Origin: Engraulis encrasicolus
Taxonomy: Eukaryota > Chordata > Actinopteri > Clupeiformes > Engraulidae
Direction of reading: 5' to 3'
DNA length: 64,000 nt
NCBI RefSeq assembly: GCF_034702125.1
Contig: NC_085873.1
Location: forward strand, 51,865,150-51,929,149
Within the stretch, counting starts at the first letter, position 1. The number at the start of each line of letters is the position of its first letter. Shown here piece after piece: positions 32,732-44,147 of this stretch. A program made the position numbers and the translations under genes. The notes beneath the pieces were generated by a model. That model saw only the letters and a list, made by a program, of their open reading frames with translations. It did no database searches and was not told where the DNA came from.

Positions 32732-33083
32732 GTGCAGGAAATGGTCAAAAAAGGTACTGCAACTATGCTGCTCAGTGCTCATTGAAACTGGGCTGCCTAT
32801 TGCCAGATTTGATCTTTTCATGAAGGTAATTAACAAATATTTTCTAGTATGGTCCAAGTAGAGTCATTTTTGCAGCTAAAAATGGCTATTTTTGGAAATT
32901 CAAAATGGCGGACCATGGAGAAGAGCCCCCTTTTCATGTATGAAAAGTGCAAATTTTCCAATCATAATGAATACTTAGAATTTGACGGTGGTGGTAAGTA
33001 TTCATGAAAAGGGTAGCATTAGTGAATGGGCAGCATCAATTCTGAAAATAAATAATTAAAAATCTCACACAGTGTCCCTTTAA
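32732..33083. mobile_element. ACACTGTG dispersed repeat, longest copy
   Basis: From ACTGTGCAGGAAATGG to CACACAGTGTCCCTTT this matches 4133-4408 closely. It also has an internal block (CTTTTCATGTATGAAAAG to GGTAAGTATTCATGAAAAG) that copy A lacks and that the fragment at 17880 retains. That block contains its own short inverted repeats (TTTTCATG and CATGAAAA). Confidence 0.85.
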
Positions 33084-33288
33084 AAAAGACAACTGATTTT
33101 GTTTTGCTCCTGTGAGTGAGGCAGTAGAGTAGTGATTAGTTTGGCTTCAATGCTGCAGTGGACTTTTGTCATCCTCAAACGTGGCAGTGAGCACATCCCT
33201 CTTTTCCTAATGACCCAAAGTTATGACACTTATGGTAATACTGTGTAATGAAACTGGCAGTGAGGACACTTGTGGTTGTGAAGTCTTG

Positions 33289-34868
33289 AAGGGGCATTCC
33301 ACCGGTGGAGACATGAATATGTATTGAAAATAGTAGCAAAAATGTCTAATTTGGTGCCTTTTTGGCCGAGAAAAGGCAGAAAATTACTTTTTAGTGCTGT
33401 GGATTTGTGACAACGATTCCCATAATGCATTGCAATGCTCAAGTTCCACAGGCCACACCCAGTCAGCTCTGCCAGTGACTAAGTGCATTCGATTTCACAT
33501 CAACGCATGCATGCGCATGAAGACAGCAATGCACCCTGGATAAAAATGCTGCATGACGGTTAGATTTCCTGTCAAACTTTGAAATTTCGTCGACGTTGCG
33601 TTGACGAGGTGACATGTCACATGGTGTAAAACTATCGCGGGATGAATGCGGCTGCAGTCAGATCTTGCAACCTCTGCAGTTGCTTATCCCCTTCAACGCT
33701 TGTCGGCGGACTGCCTCCGAGGTCACGCGCCCATGAACTGGTTGGTCAACAACTCACTCACGTGTGTATATGGGTCTTGTCTCACACCTCTACACAAGTT
33801 TGCGCAGGTCCCCACTTCAGCTCCTCCTCACTATCCCCCCACTCCTCACACGTGGTGTGTTAGTAGAGCAAACCGGTGCGAGCTCATCGTCCCGTTCATA
33901 TTTGTGGCCGACTGCAAATGCGCTGTATTTCATAACACCCACATCGTGACAACAAGTTCTCGCTCACGCCCTTCGTCAATGTTGCTCTACAGCAACGAAG
34001 TCGTATGGGGCCAGTGACATACTGGAGCCTCAATGCCAGTGATTTCAAAAGCACTGGGACACTGATCTGTGATCAGTCTGTTAGAGCATTAGGGCCAACC
34101 CCCTAATGGCGGGGTTGAAAGGGTGAGGGAAAAAGGCATGTAGTCTCAACGGAAATCCACCTCCTACAATGATGCAAAATGACGATTTTTGCACCATTGT
34201 AGGAGGAAGTGTTAAGAAGTGAATACAGATTTCTCCTGTGTCAGGGATAATTGAGAGAGTGTTGCACGACCATTCAAAAGCATGACTGGGTGTCTAGCAA
34301 TGGAATGCCTAAAGCTGGGCTTACACTGTGCGACTTTTGCCCCGATTTGGCACTTGCACGACTTTCTGAGAGTCGGGCCGATTTCTTGCTCAATCGCAGG
34401 TCAATCGTGAGTCTCGCATCGTGCAGTGTACATGGGGTAACGACAAGCGATTTCGCCTCACGATCGAGCAATCGCAGGGTCGCAGGAAAATCAAAACGGT
34501 TTGAAATTCTGGTCGTGGCTCGTGCGTAAATCGCACAGTTAAAGCAGCGCTACGTCCCGAATTGACACTTCACATGCACAAATTAACAGGGCCGTGCAAT
34601 TCGCTGTTGAGCGCGACCTCATCTCCACCTCAGGTGCGCATGTTCCCTCCTCTGCAGATTGGGGAAACATGCCTGTCGCGTCGTACAGTGGAAGCATTTT
34701 GCTCGCATCCGACTGTCGGCTCGTGTAGTGTGAGGACGTGAGTCGTGAGCTGTGAACTTTTAAATAGTGAAATTCCATCGTGCAGTGTGAGCAGAAGCTT
34801 AAGACCCACAAGTGAAAATATCGCACAGTGTATGCCCGGCTTTAGGCAAATGGGTGGAGTGTCCCTTT
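33289..34868. mobile_element. hAT-like nonautonomous element, 1580 bp
   Basis: The left end AAGGGGCATTCCACC and the right end GGTGGAGTGTCCCTTT are inverted at about 13 of 16 positions. The flanks AAGTCTTG (33281-33288) and AAGTCTTA (34869-34876) match at seven of eight, as expected for a hAT target duplication. An open frame of 123 codons at 33646-34017 has no recognised domain. A second element is nested at 34309-34845. Confidence 0.8.
34309..34845. mobile_element. Nested MITE, TIR CTAAAGCxGGGCxTACACTG
   Basis: Starting CTAAAGCTGGGCTTACACTG and ending CAGTGTATGCCCGGCTTTAG, the inverted termini extend for about 24 bp into TGCGA. The interior repeats CGA-rich motifs (CGATCGAGCAATCGCAGG). A TWA-type target duplication typical of Harbinger is possible but cannot be separated from the palindromic flank CTAAAG. 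Confidence 0.82.
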
Positions 34869-35005
34869 AAGTCTTAAAAAAGACAACGGATTTCGTTTTT
34901 CTTCTATGAGTGGGGCAGCAGAGTAGTGATTAGTGTGGCTTCAATGCTGCGATGTGGTGCTTTTGTCAGCCTCAAACGTGCCATTATGTCTGAGCACAAG
35001 AGAGG

Positions 35006-35392
35006 CCTCTCTGATGTCTGGAGATGAGGTTTACGGAGGACAGACTCCCGCGGATGCCTTTGTAGTCTCCAGACGGTAGGGAAGAAAGGGGGCTCAAAAT
35101 TGTGTCCGTATTACATTGTACGTATCGGGCAGGGGCCCCTTTCGGATGAATTTGTCCTGGGTCCAGCCAAAGCTGTCAGTGGCCCTGCTGCCGACACACA
35201 GATGATGATGCGGCCGTCCGAGGACGAGGAGATTGATGAAGCACGCCGGCCGCACTCATCACTTTGTCATTATATCGCCGTAATCACAGCTATGAGGATA
35301 GCTGTTTTCATATTGGATCAGGAGATGGAGTTTGACTTCCATTACCACTCAGCTCTGCATAGCTAACACCCACCCAAGACATGACGTGCACC
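35006..35392. other. DNA with a hAT-like fragment
   Basis: The part 35075-35190 resembles 13550-13670 and ends AGTGGCCCTG, like a CAGGGCCACT hAT terminus. The last eight bases (35385-35392, CGTGCACC) are the target duplication of the following element. Confidence 0.6.
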
Positions 35393-35856
35393 CAGGGCCG
35401 GATTAAGAGGGCCCGGGGGCCCCTAGGCTACAGTTTGCTGCAGGCCCCCACGGAAGGCAAATGTCCTAATAAAACTACATAGACAGGGTCCTAATTCAAA
35501 ACCAAGAGGAGTATTAATACGATTTAAAACACTACCTGACACGGCAGACTAAGTTATTAAAACTGCAAATAGTCACATTTCTGGCATTCCTGGCAGGTGG
35601 GGGCCCCCTCGGCTGCAGCCATATCTAGCCTATGGGGGGCCCTGGCAGGTGGGGCCCCCCTAGGCTGCAGCCATATCTAGCCTGTGGGGGGCCCTGGCAG
35701 GTGGGGGTCCCTAGGCTGCAGCCATATCTAGCCTCTAGGGGGCTCTGTCAGGTGGGGGCCCCTTGGCTGCAGCCATATCTAGCCTGTGGGGGGCCCTGGC
35801 AGGTGGGGGCCCCCTAGGTCGCAGCCATGTCTAGCCTGTACATTAATCGGGCCCTG
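35393..35856. mobile_element. hAT element with perfect 8-bp TSD and internal minisatellite
   Basis: It begins CAGGGCCGGATTAAG and ends TTAATCGGGCCCTG, flanked by CGTGCACC on both sides (35385-35392 and 35857-35864). From about 35590 to 35838 it holds five to six units of about 45 bp containing GCTGCAGCCATATCTAGCCT and GGCAGGTGGGGGCCC. No transposase is present. The unit also occurs at 26385-26520. Confidence 0.94.
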
Positions 35857-35864
35857 CGTGCACC

Positions 35865-36407
35865 CTGCTTTACCTTTAGAGACGAGACGCTGTTATGAAG
35901 GCGCCCCCCTCCACAGAGAGAGAGATGCCCTTGACATTTCCCCAGGTGAGAAAAGAAGGGGGATGATGATGCCGAGTTTGTCATATAAGCGCCACGGCAC
36001 ATTTTTTTTCCTTCACACATACAAAAAATACATCCATGATTAAGTAGTTGAAAGACTAAGGGGAGGCAAGGTGCATTTTAAATGCAAATTAATTATGCAT
36101 CGACTTTGGCCTTTTGCTGTCTGAGCTCAAACATTTTAATTAGTGTCTACTCAAGGATGTGCTGCATACGTACACTGGCAGGTGTGAAAACAAATCTGGT
36201 TCTCACTTCTCTTCAGTGCGCGGTTAAAATATGTAAATTATTGCACAGCACTGGGCAGATATCCTGTCCCACTGAATGAAATAAACAAATTAAAGTGGAA
36301 GGTTCCAAGGAAGAAGAAAAAAAATGACATGCAATGTTGTGTTTAGGTGCCTTTTGGTGGGTGGTTGTTCATTTAGTGGTGGTGTGGCGACACTGAGGCC
36401 CTGTCTG
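35865..36407. other. Non-repetitive DNA, nothing recognised
   Basis: AT-rich DNA without recognised genes or transposon ends. Confidence 0.4.
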
Positions 36408-37149
36408 GAGGCCTGTGGAGGTCTGTCTGGAGGTCTGTGGAGGTCTGGAGGTGTGTGGGGAGGTGTGTGTGGAGGTATGTGTGGGGAGGTCTGTGTGGAG
36501 GTCTGTGTGGAGGTCTGTATGGGGAGGTCTGTGTGGAGGTCTGTGGAGGTCTGTGTCTGTGGAGGTCTGTGTGGAGGTCTGTGTGGAGGTCTGTGGAGGT
36601 CTGTGTCTGTGGAGGTCTGTATGGGGAGGTCTGGAGAGGTCTGTGTGGAGGTCTGTATGGGGAGGTCTGTGTGGAGGTCTGTGTGGAGGTCTGTATGGGG
36701 AGGTCTGCGTTGGGAGGTCTGTGTGGAGGTCTGTGTGGGGAGGTCTGTGTGGAGGTCTGTGTGGAGGTCTGTGTGGAGGTCTAAGGAAGTCTGGAGGTCT
36801 GTGTGGGGAGGTCTGTGTGGGGAGGTCTGTGTGGGGAGGTCTGTGGAGGTCTGTGTGGAGGTCTGTGTGGGGAGGTCTGTGTGGAGGTCTGTGTGGGGAG
36901 GTCTGTGTGGAGGTCTGTGTGGGGAGGTCTGTGTGGAGGTCTGGGTGTGGAGGTCTGTGTGGAAGTCTGTGTGGGTGTGTGGAGGTCTGTGTGTGGAGGT
37001 CTGGGGAGGTATGTGGAGGCCTGTGGGGGAGGTATGTGTGAAGGTCTGTGTGGAGGTCTGGGGAGGTCTGTGGGGAGGTCTGGGGAGGCCTGTCTGGAGG
37101 TCTGTGGGGAGATCTGTGTGGAGGCCTGTCTGTGGAGGTCTGGAGGTCT
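36408..37149. repeat. 742-bp G-rich minisatellite, GGAGGTCTGTGTG units
   Basis: Dozens of units of 12-16 bp (GGAGGTCTGTGTG, GGGGAGGTCTGTGTG and shorter GGAGGTCTGT) fill the interval with higher-order groupings. It is G-rich on the plus strand. Gly/Val/Cys/Trp frames on this strand and Thr/His/Pro frames on the other, up to about 295 codons, are artefacts of a repeat with few stop codons. Confidence 0.96.
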
Positions 37150-37975
37150 GAAAATATAAAAACTTCCCGGTTTTCATTTTCGTTCCTTGAACCGGTTCAA
37201 AGCCCTGGATAAAAACACAAAAACCTGATCAGTGGAGTCAGAGGATAATGAAATAACCCAGTCAGAAGAACCATGTGTTGCAGACTGGAGTGGAAGGAAA
37301 TATTTCGGCGACATGAAGGCATCAAGCTCACTCACTCTCTCAAACATGACAATGGTGTTCAGCTCACACACTCTCTCAAACATGACGCAACGTCTCCTCC
37401 GCTCCGCTCTGCCACTTACCTTATCGCTGTGACGATGAGGGGGGCTGAGGCGGACCCACCAGAGGTAACCTGAGTGCTCCCCCATTTTGTGTTTCCTGCA
37501 TATCATCCGATTATCATTAATCCACCTTTTCCACGCTTCGTTTTCTCAGAGGAGATGGTAACCCTGGTCGGTTATTCAGCTCTGGGACCCCCCCTCACCA
37601 ACACCCCACCCACCCACTCTGGTGCCCCCCCACACACACACTCCCCTCACTCCCCACACTCCTCCAACAGCTGACACTTCCCCTTCGCATGTACACCCGA
37701 ATCCGTACCAATTTTCAGAGGCGAGCGCAGTCAAGCACCAACTTCTGGAAAGGTCAAGAAGATGCTCTTTACACAAAGTACATCAGTAGGTATAGTGGGA
37801 GGAGGAGGAGAGGAAGACAATAATGACATAGAGGTGGAAGAGAAAAAGAGGAGAAATGGAAGGGAAAAAAAGATTGGATCTGAAATATGCCTCTGCCTTC
37901 CCTTCCCTATGCTGTTCCATTAATCAAGTAGAATTGAGTTTGGCTGTGACCCATCCGCTGGATCTGTGCAATCTG
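37150..37975. other. Mostly unique DNA with a small duplication
   Basis: ACTCTCTCAAACATGAC is duplicated near 37333 and 37370. C-rich CACCCC sequence lies at about 37588-37660. No exon could be supported although donor-like GAGGTAAC sequences occur near 37464 and 37556. Confidence 0.45.
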
Positions 37976-38262
37976 TCAGTGGTAGGACAGAGACCCAGTG
38001 TCAGTGGTAGAACTGAGGCCCAGACGCTGGTGGTGGTGGTAGGGCTGAGACCCAGACACTTGTAGTGGTGGTAGGGCTGAGATCCAGACGCTGGTGGTGG
38101 TAGGGCTGAGATCCAGACGTTGTTGGTGGTAGGGCTGAGACCCAGACGCTGCTGGTGGTGTTGTTTTCTGTCAGTGGTAGGGCTGAGATCCACATGCTGG
38201 TGGTGGTAGGGCTGAGGCCCAGATGCTGGTGGTGGTAGGGCTGAGGCCCAGACGCTGGTGGT
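37976..38262. repeat. Minisatellite, about ten units of 28-35 bp
   Basis: Units contain GGTGGTAGGGCTGAGACCCA followed by GACGCTGGT. A longer variant with TTGTTTTCTGTCAGTGGTAG occurs once inside and once partly at the right edge. Confidence 0.92.
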
Positions 38263-38448
38263 GTTGTTTTCTGAAGAGGGGAGTGAGATGAGTTTGGGCA
38301 GCAGTGCTGCTATTGCAAAGTTCTGAGTTGCTTTGCCCTGCACGTATTGATCGCCACAAAAATAGTTTGACAGATGTTGATGCAGTGGGCCAGGATGCTT
38401 CCGTGCATGGCTATGCACCCTGACTTACACTATCTAGCTTGCTAAGAT

Positions 38449-39364
<916 letters not shown>

Positions 39365-39489
39365 CTACTACTACTACTACTGCTACTGCGACTATTACTA
39401 CTACTACTACTGCTACTGCTGCTACTACTGCTACTGCTACTATTACTACTACTGCTACTGCTACTACTACTACTGCTGCTGTTGCTGTG
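39365..39489. repeat. Trinucleotide tract (CTA)n/(CTG)n
   Basis: About 125 bp of interspersed CTA and CTG triplets (with a few TTA and CGA), ending CTGCTGTTGCTG. A poly-Tyr/Cys frame is a by-product. Confidence 0.95.
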
Positions 39490-39744
39490 AGTGTGAATGG
39501 AAGCCATAATATGACCTCTATCTATGTCAGACTTCTAGCTCTAACAAACTCAACAAAGTGGTATGATGCCAAAAAACGAGGCCCAAAATAGCCCAACTGA
39601 CCTCATTATCGTCATCAACTGACACTATATTATTTATGGAACGGTAATTATGCGGGAAATGTGAACTGCGGCGGCCGGCTTGTGTTGTGTGAGGAGTGAG
39701 TTGTTTTATTAAAAGTGAGAGGCAGCTAAGAAGTGTGTGCAGAG

Positions 39745-40847
39745 TAGGGATGCAAATGATTAATCGACTTTAGATTAGTTGTCGAGCAAGAGGTTGCTCG
39801 ATCAAAATGTATTAATCGCGATTAATCGTTAGAGGGCGCTAGAGACGGTTGAGTGGTTCTAGTTCTAGTCCTATTCAAATCCATGGTGCGCAGATTTTAT
39901 CTATTAAATCCTCATTGCAACTTCTAGAGTTCTTGTGGGTCTTTTGGAGATGTGTACTTGAATCTGTGATTACGCCAAGCCCAATGGTGTAAGTTGTTAC
40001 TGTTTGAATTATGAGAAAAACGATCTTTCAAGACAGGCAAATGTCACTGTAAGCAGCATTTCACTGTAGGGTTAAGCCTGCTATGTTATGCTTAACGTGC
40101 TAACTAGCGAAATCACAAACGTAGTCATTTCAAATTGTGAGCTGCAATTTTAATCACTAACACCCTGTCAGACATCAAGACTACTATTAGCTGAACTGGG
40201 CATGGTATGACCATGCATGAAGAGGAGCACCATCTGTTCAATTTCAGGTGAATCCATGTTAGCTGTAAGTGTTAGCTCCATTCATTCTCAATGGAGCCTG
40301 TTAGCTTATTAGCTCCCATTACAGACACAGGAAATAGCTTTTTTTTGTTCAGAAACAAACTTTGTTGACATTACTATGCATTATGGACAACAACACACCA
40401 CCCGAAAGATAGCATGTCTTTATTTTGAAGCGTATAATATTAAAATGCTTGTGGTTGATCATGCTGGCTGACACACCTATAGGCACCTGCAGACAAGTTC
40501 TCTGATGAGATCACGTTTCACTCAACGTTGTCAGTCATCATATCTCAGGCAACTGCAAGGCGACATAGAGGGGGCGTGGGGCTACTAGTTCACTCCTGGG
40601 TGAAACCAAGCAATGCCCCCCCAAAGATGGTGTGGAGATGCCATAGAAAACATGTCTGCTTTCTTTTCCTAATGCATAATTACTTGAGGCCTATACTTTT
40701 GAACTCAGTGTTTTAAATATTTAGCTGATATTTTAAAAGGCCCTATGAAATTCAGGTGAAAAAAACGCCGCTTATCAATTAATCGAAAGTCGATCGATAA
40801 CACTATCAACTAATGATTAATGAATTAATCGATAATTTGCATCCCTA
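39745..40847. mobile_element. hAT-like element, 1103 bp, TIR TAGGGATGCAAAT
   Basis: The left end TAGGGATGCAAAT and the right end ATTTGCATCCCTA are inverted; both subterminal regions are rich in ATTAATCG motifs, which extend the inverted similarity. The flanks GTGCAGAG (39737-39744) and GTGCAAAG (40848-40855) match at seven of eight. No transposase was recognised. Confidence 0.88.
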
Positions 40848-40943
40848 GTGCAAAGCATAATACTCATTGGACTCTTTACACACCATCTTTTCCTAATCTT
40901 ACGACAGGCTTGGTGCCTGAGCATATGGAGACATAGGCTACTG

Positions 40944-41282
40944 CATTGGTTCCCAAACTTTTTTCCTTGCGCACCCCCTTGTACATGTCAATGTTGTTCG
41001 CGCACCCCCTAAGCGAATGTCTTGGTGTACTTATGGCCACTCAAATATGGCTTCACTGCACAAATCATTGCACATTATGCAGAGTCATTTAGGGAATCCT
41101 CATTTCCAATAGACTTGACGTTTCTTGAAGCATACAATTCTCCATACAATTAAAAGCTACTTGATTTCCATGAATGCTGTATAAAATTACATAATCTGCC
41201 ATTGCTCAATTCAGCTTGCGCACCCCCTCTTGGCAGGCCACGCACCCCCAGGGGTGCACGCACCCCAGTTTGGGAAACCCTG
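40944..41282. mobile_element. hAT MITE with perfect 8-bp TSD
   Basis: It begins CATTGGTTCCCAAAC and ends GTTTGGGAAACCCTG, flanked by GGCTACTG on both sides (40936-40943 and 41283-41290). The 339-bp interior contains repeated GCGCACCCCC motifs. Directly after the right target duplication a second copy of the same terminus begins. Confidence 0.92.
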
Positions 41283-41290
41283 GGCTACTG

Positions 41291-41500
41291 CATTGGTTCC
41301 CAAACTTTTTCAACTGGGACCCTGCTTTTGACCTAAGAATATTGTGGCGATCTCACCACCCCCATGTTTTTACAGTTTGTTTGCCCATTAACAGTTTGTC
41401 GACTATTATTGCTAGAAATTCACAGGAAAGCAAATACATCATGCAAGTGAATACTGTTACTAATCAATGTATAGATGTTAGGCGTTGTGCCTGAGTATAT
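41291..41500. mobile_element. Second, incomplete hAT copy abutting the first
   Basis: From 41291 the sequence CATTGGTTCCCAAACTTTTT repeats the left terminus at 40944, then diverges. No right terminus could be found, so the end is approximate. Confidence 0.65.
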
Positions 41501-41602
41501 TGTGACATACGTAGGCTATTTTATGTGGCGAGTGTGTGGACAAGGACAGGACTCGCAGCAGTGGGCTTCTTTTTCGTAGCATTTCAGCATTTCAAAGTGC
41601 TT

Positions 41603-41775
41603 GCCTGTGGAGTGTTCTCCTGCCCTGAAGGTTACCTGTGGAGTGTTCTGCCCTGAAGGTCATCTGACCTGTGGAGTGTTCTGCTTCCCTGAAGTTTACC
41701 AGTGGAGTGTTCTGCCCTGAAGGTCACCTGACCTGTGGAGTGTTCTCCTGCCCTGAAGGTTACCTGACCTTTGAC
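41603..41775. repeat. Minisatellite of CTGTGGAGTGTTCT units
   Basis: About five units of 30-40 bp contain TGTGGAGTGTTCTxCTGCCC and TGAAGGTTACCTG or TGAAGGTCACCTG. Confidence 0.9.
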
Positions 41776-41938
41776 CTTTGTTTGCCCCTCGTCTTCATCG
41801 TGGTCTGCTGCTGCCTCATATTAATATTCTCTTTCAAATGTTAATCTTCAGAGGAGAACAGATATCCCAGGCCCCCGAACCACTGTCATATCAGATAACG
41901 CTGTGGCCCTTTCTGGTAAAATGTAGTTCTCTCTCTTC

Positions 41939-41990
<52 letters not shown>

Positions 41991-42019
41991 AGGGTTCTTC
42001 TGAAATGCTAGTCCCTCTT

Positions 42020-42108
<89 letters not shown>
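41939..42108. repeat. Two (TC)n tracts with a short spacer
   Basis: (TC)n at about 41939-41988 and about 42020-42108, separated by a unique spacer of about 30 bp. Confidence 0.97.
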
Positions 42109-42112
<4 letters not shown>

Positions 42113-42692
42113 CGAGGCTGCCATAACAGTTTCTCTTTTGTCTTTTGTTCACATATTCTCTCTCACAGTAACGTGAGTCAACTTTTTGTGCCAAGCAGCA
42201 AACCTGAAAGACACATTTCAAGAGAAATATTGCTCGGATCTATATGTAAATTATTAGTTTAAATTTTTTTTCCATGTTAGGGCAATGTTCCTTAGTTGAA
42301 TTATTGCTGTGGCTCGTATCACGTTATATGTATCTGAGAAGTCACAGCCACAGAAAACAAGGATTGATCTGGTGATTTTGCAGTTATAGCTAATGAAATA
42401 TGCAAGCTCTCTACAGTAACTTACACCTTCACGTGTCTCCAACCACCAGCCAGTCTCTCGACGGCCTCTGTTCTCCAGCTTGCTTCCTGGGCATCCCTCT
42501 ACAAATAGAGGAAGCTGACCCTGCACTGCCACTCAGTCTGATGTGTAATTTAGGGCCGAGTTTAAACTGCTGCCCTAGACGACTACACTACATTACAAAC
42601 AGGAACTGTAGTATGTCTGGTGTGGGCAGGCAGTACTGTGGGGGATCGTGTGCTGGCACACTCCTAGAGATTTACTCTCGCAATAATGTCAG
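42109..42692. other. Unique DNA, nothing recognised
   Basis: Non-repetitive; open frames up to about 108 codons show no recognised protein features. Confidence 0.4.
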
Positions 42693-43070
42693 ACTCAGTA
42701 CAAAGCTGTTTCAGGAGCCAGAGTGATCACATTTGCACTCAGTACAAAGCTCTGTTTTAGGAGCCAGAGTGATCACATTTGCACTCAGTACAAGGCTGTT
42801 TCAGGAGCCAGAGTGATCACATTTGCACGTCTTCTCAAGATGTGTATTGGATTAAGGGTTCAGGTGAATTACATTTGCCCATCGTGCCAGAATGAATATT
42901 TACTGAGCTCTCATGGTACGCTATATACAGACTGGCTTGATGTTGAGAAATTATGTTTACTGAGCTCTCTTGGTACACTATATACAAACTGGCTTGATGT
43001 TGAGAAATGAATATTTACTGAGCGCTCTTGGTACACTATATACAAACTGGCTTGATGTTGAGAAATGAAC
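42693..43070. repeat. Two adjacent minisatellites (about 45 bp and 57 bp)
   Basis: At 42693-42828 three units contain ACTCAGTACAAAGC and GGAGCCAGAGTGATCACATT. At about 42890-43070 three units contain TTTACTGAGCTCTC, GGTACACTATATACA and CTGGCTTGATGTTGAGAAA. Confidence 0.92.
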
Positions 43071-43672
43071 ATGGGTTAGAAGGAGGTTGTAGGCATTAAT
43101 GGTCACCACACAAGCAGGAGGTAAAATAAATGGGGAGAAAAAAACACAGAGAGTAAACTCTTTGTGACATTTCCTTTCAAACTCCGAACAGAATCCCTTA
43201 TCCCTTTTAGGGTATGAGCCAGAGGCCAATTTTTCACATATTGGTATGGGTGGCAAAGTCTATCAATGTTTTTTGTAATCCTCCATGCCTGAGTTACATT
43301 ATTTGGTATGATAGCCCTCTGGAAGTGGTAGCTTTCTTATATTTTTACTCACTTTTATAATGACACCCAGTGCATTTCGCAATACATGCCTGTATATGGA
43401 TGTAGGCGTATGCAAGTGTCTGTGATGATGGTATATGTTTTTATTGATGTTACATCACATGTAGACACCGTAGAGATTTAAAAAATATACAGGTTTGATG
43501 GATAATGTACTTTCCTATGAATTATATAAGTCAAGATGTATCCGGCGTAGACTTTTTCAGCAATATAATGCAAGGTTAGATTGATGCAGAAGCCTGTAGG
43601 AGGGTGGGTCAAATCCCAATGATTGCTATATCATATCTGTAGGGTGTGGGAATTCTGAAAATATATGGGTTT

Positions 43673-44147
43673 TGTGAATAAAATTACTATATCACCTTAA
43701 CAATTTCACTGTATTACCTTATCAAATTGACCTGAAAGAACACACACAGAAACAGAGGTAGCATTTAAAATCTGCGAGCGACGATGGGTTATCTGCCCTT
43801 ACAGATGGTACATTGAAAATGGCAGCCCACTCCACCCGAGACGTAGCCATGCTTTTATTTGGTCCTAGCAAACAAAAACTACGTCATCTTTCAAAGTTAT
43901 CAATCTTCATGTCAACCTGGAAACATCTGGCTATCTGCCAGGACAATTGTAGGAAGAGTCCCCCTGACTTGGAAAGCAGGAAAGGCCAGCATCGCAGGGC
44001 CAGGAAACCCACAGACGCAGGGACAGACAGAAATACAGAGAGGAAAAGCAGACAAGACAGAAAACAACTTAAGTAATAGGACCTATATGTATAAATTCAA
44101 ATGGATATATTTTCATAAAATGTATAAATGCAATGAATTTATTCACA
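43673..44147. mobile_element. Insertion in the left foldback arm, TIR TGTGAATAAA
   Basis: The left arm holds about 475 bp with no partner in the right arm. The insert begins TGTGAATAAAATT and ends AATTTATTCACA, inverted termini, and GGTT flanks it on both sides. The empty site can be read in the right arm near 49950 (AACTAGCAAACCCATATAT). Superfamily not determined. Confidence 0.8.

Larger units (their letters stand above)
32619..35005. repeat. Tandem duplication, each copy split by a different transposon
   Basis: A unit of about 230 bp runs CTCTTTTCCTAATxACCCAA ... GTAATGAAACTxGCAGTGA ... AAGxCTT, then AAAAAAGACAAC ... AGTAGTGATTAGT ... CCTCAAACGTG. Its left halves lie at 32619-32730 and 33200-33288, its right halves at 33084-33200 and 34869-35005. 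The first copy is split by the ACACTGTG repeat, the second by a 1580-bp hAT-like element, at the same relative point. Confidence 0.85.

Noticed and set aside
33646..34017. 123-codon open frame inside the 1580-bp hAT-like element
   Set aside because: No transposase motif or other domain is visible and an overlapping frame is also open; more likely chance in GC-richer DNA.
35100..35366. 88-codon frame containing RPSEDEEIDEARRP
   Set aside because: The first part is a dispersed hAT-type fragment, and no splice site defines the acidic block as an exon. Conservation data would be needed to revive it.
36290..37177. 295-codon Thr/His/Pro frame and its plus-strand counterparts
   Set aside because: Produced by the GGAGGTCTGTG minisatellite; no start context, no splice sites and no domain.
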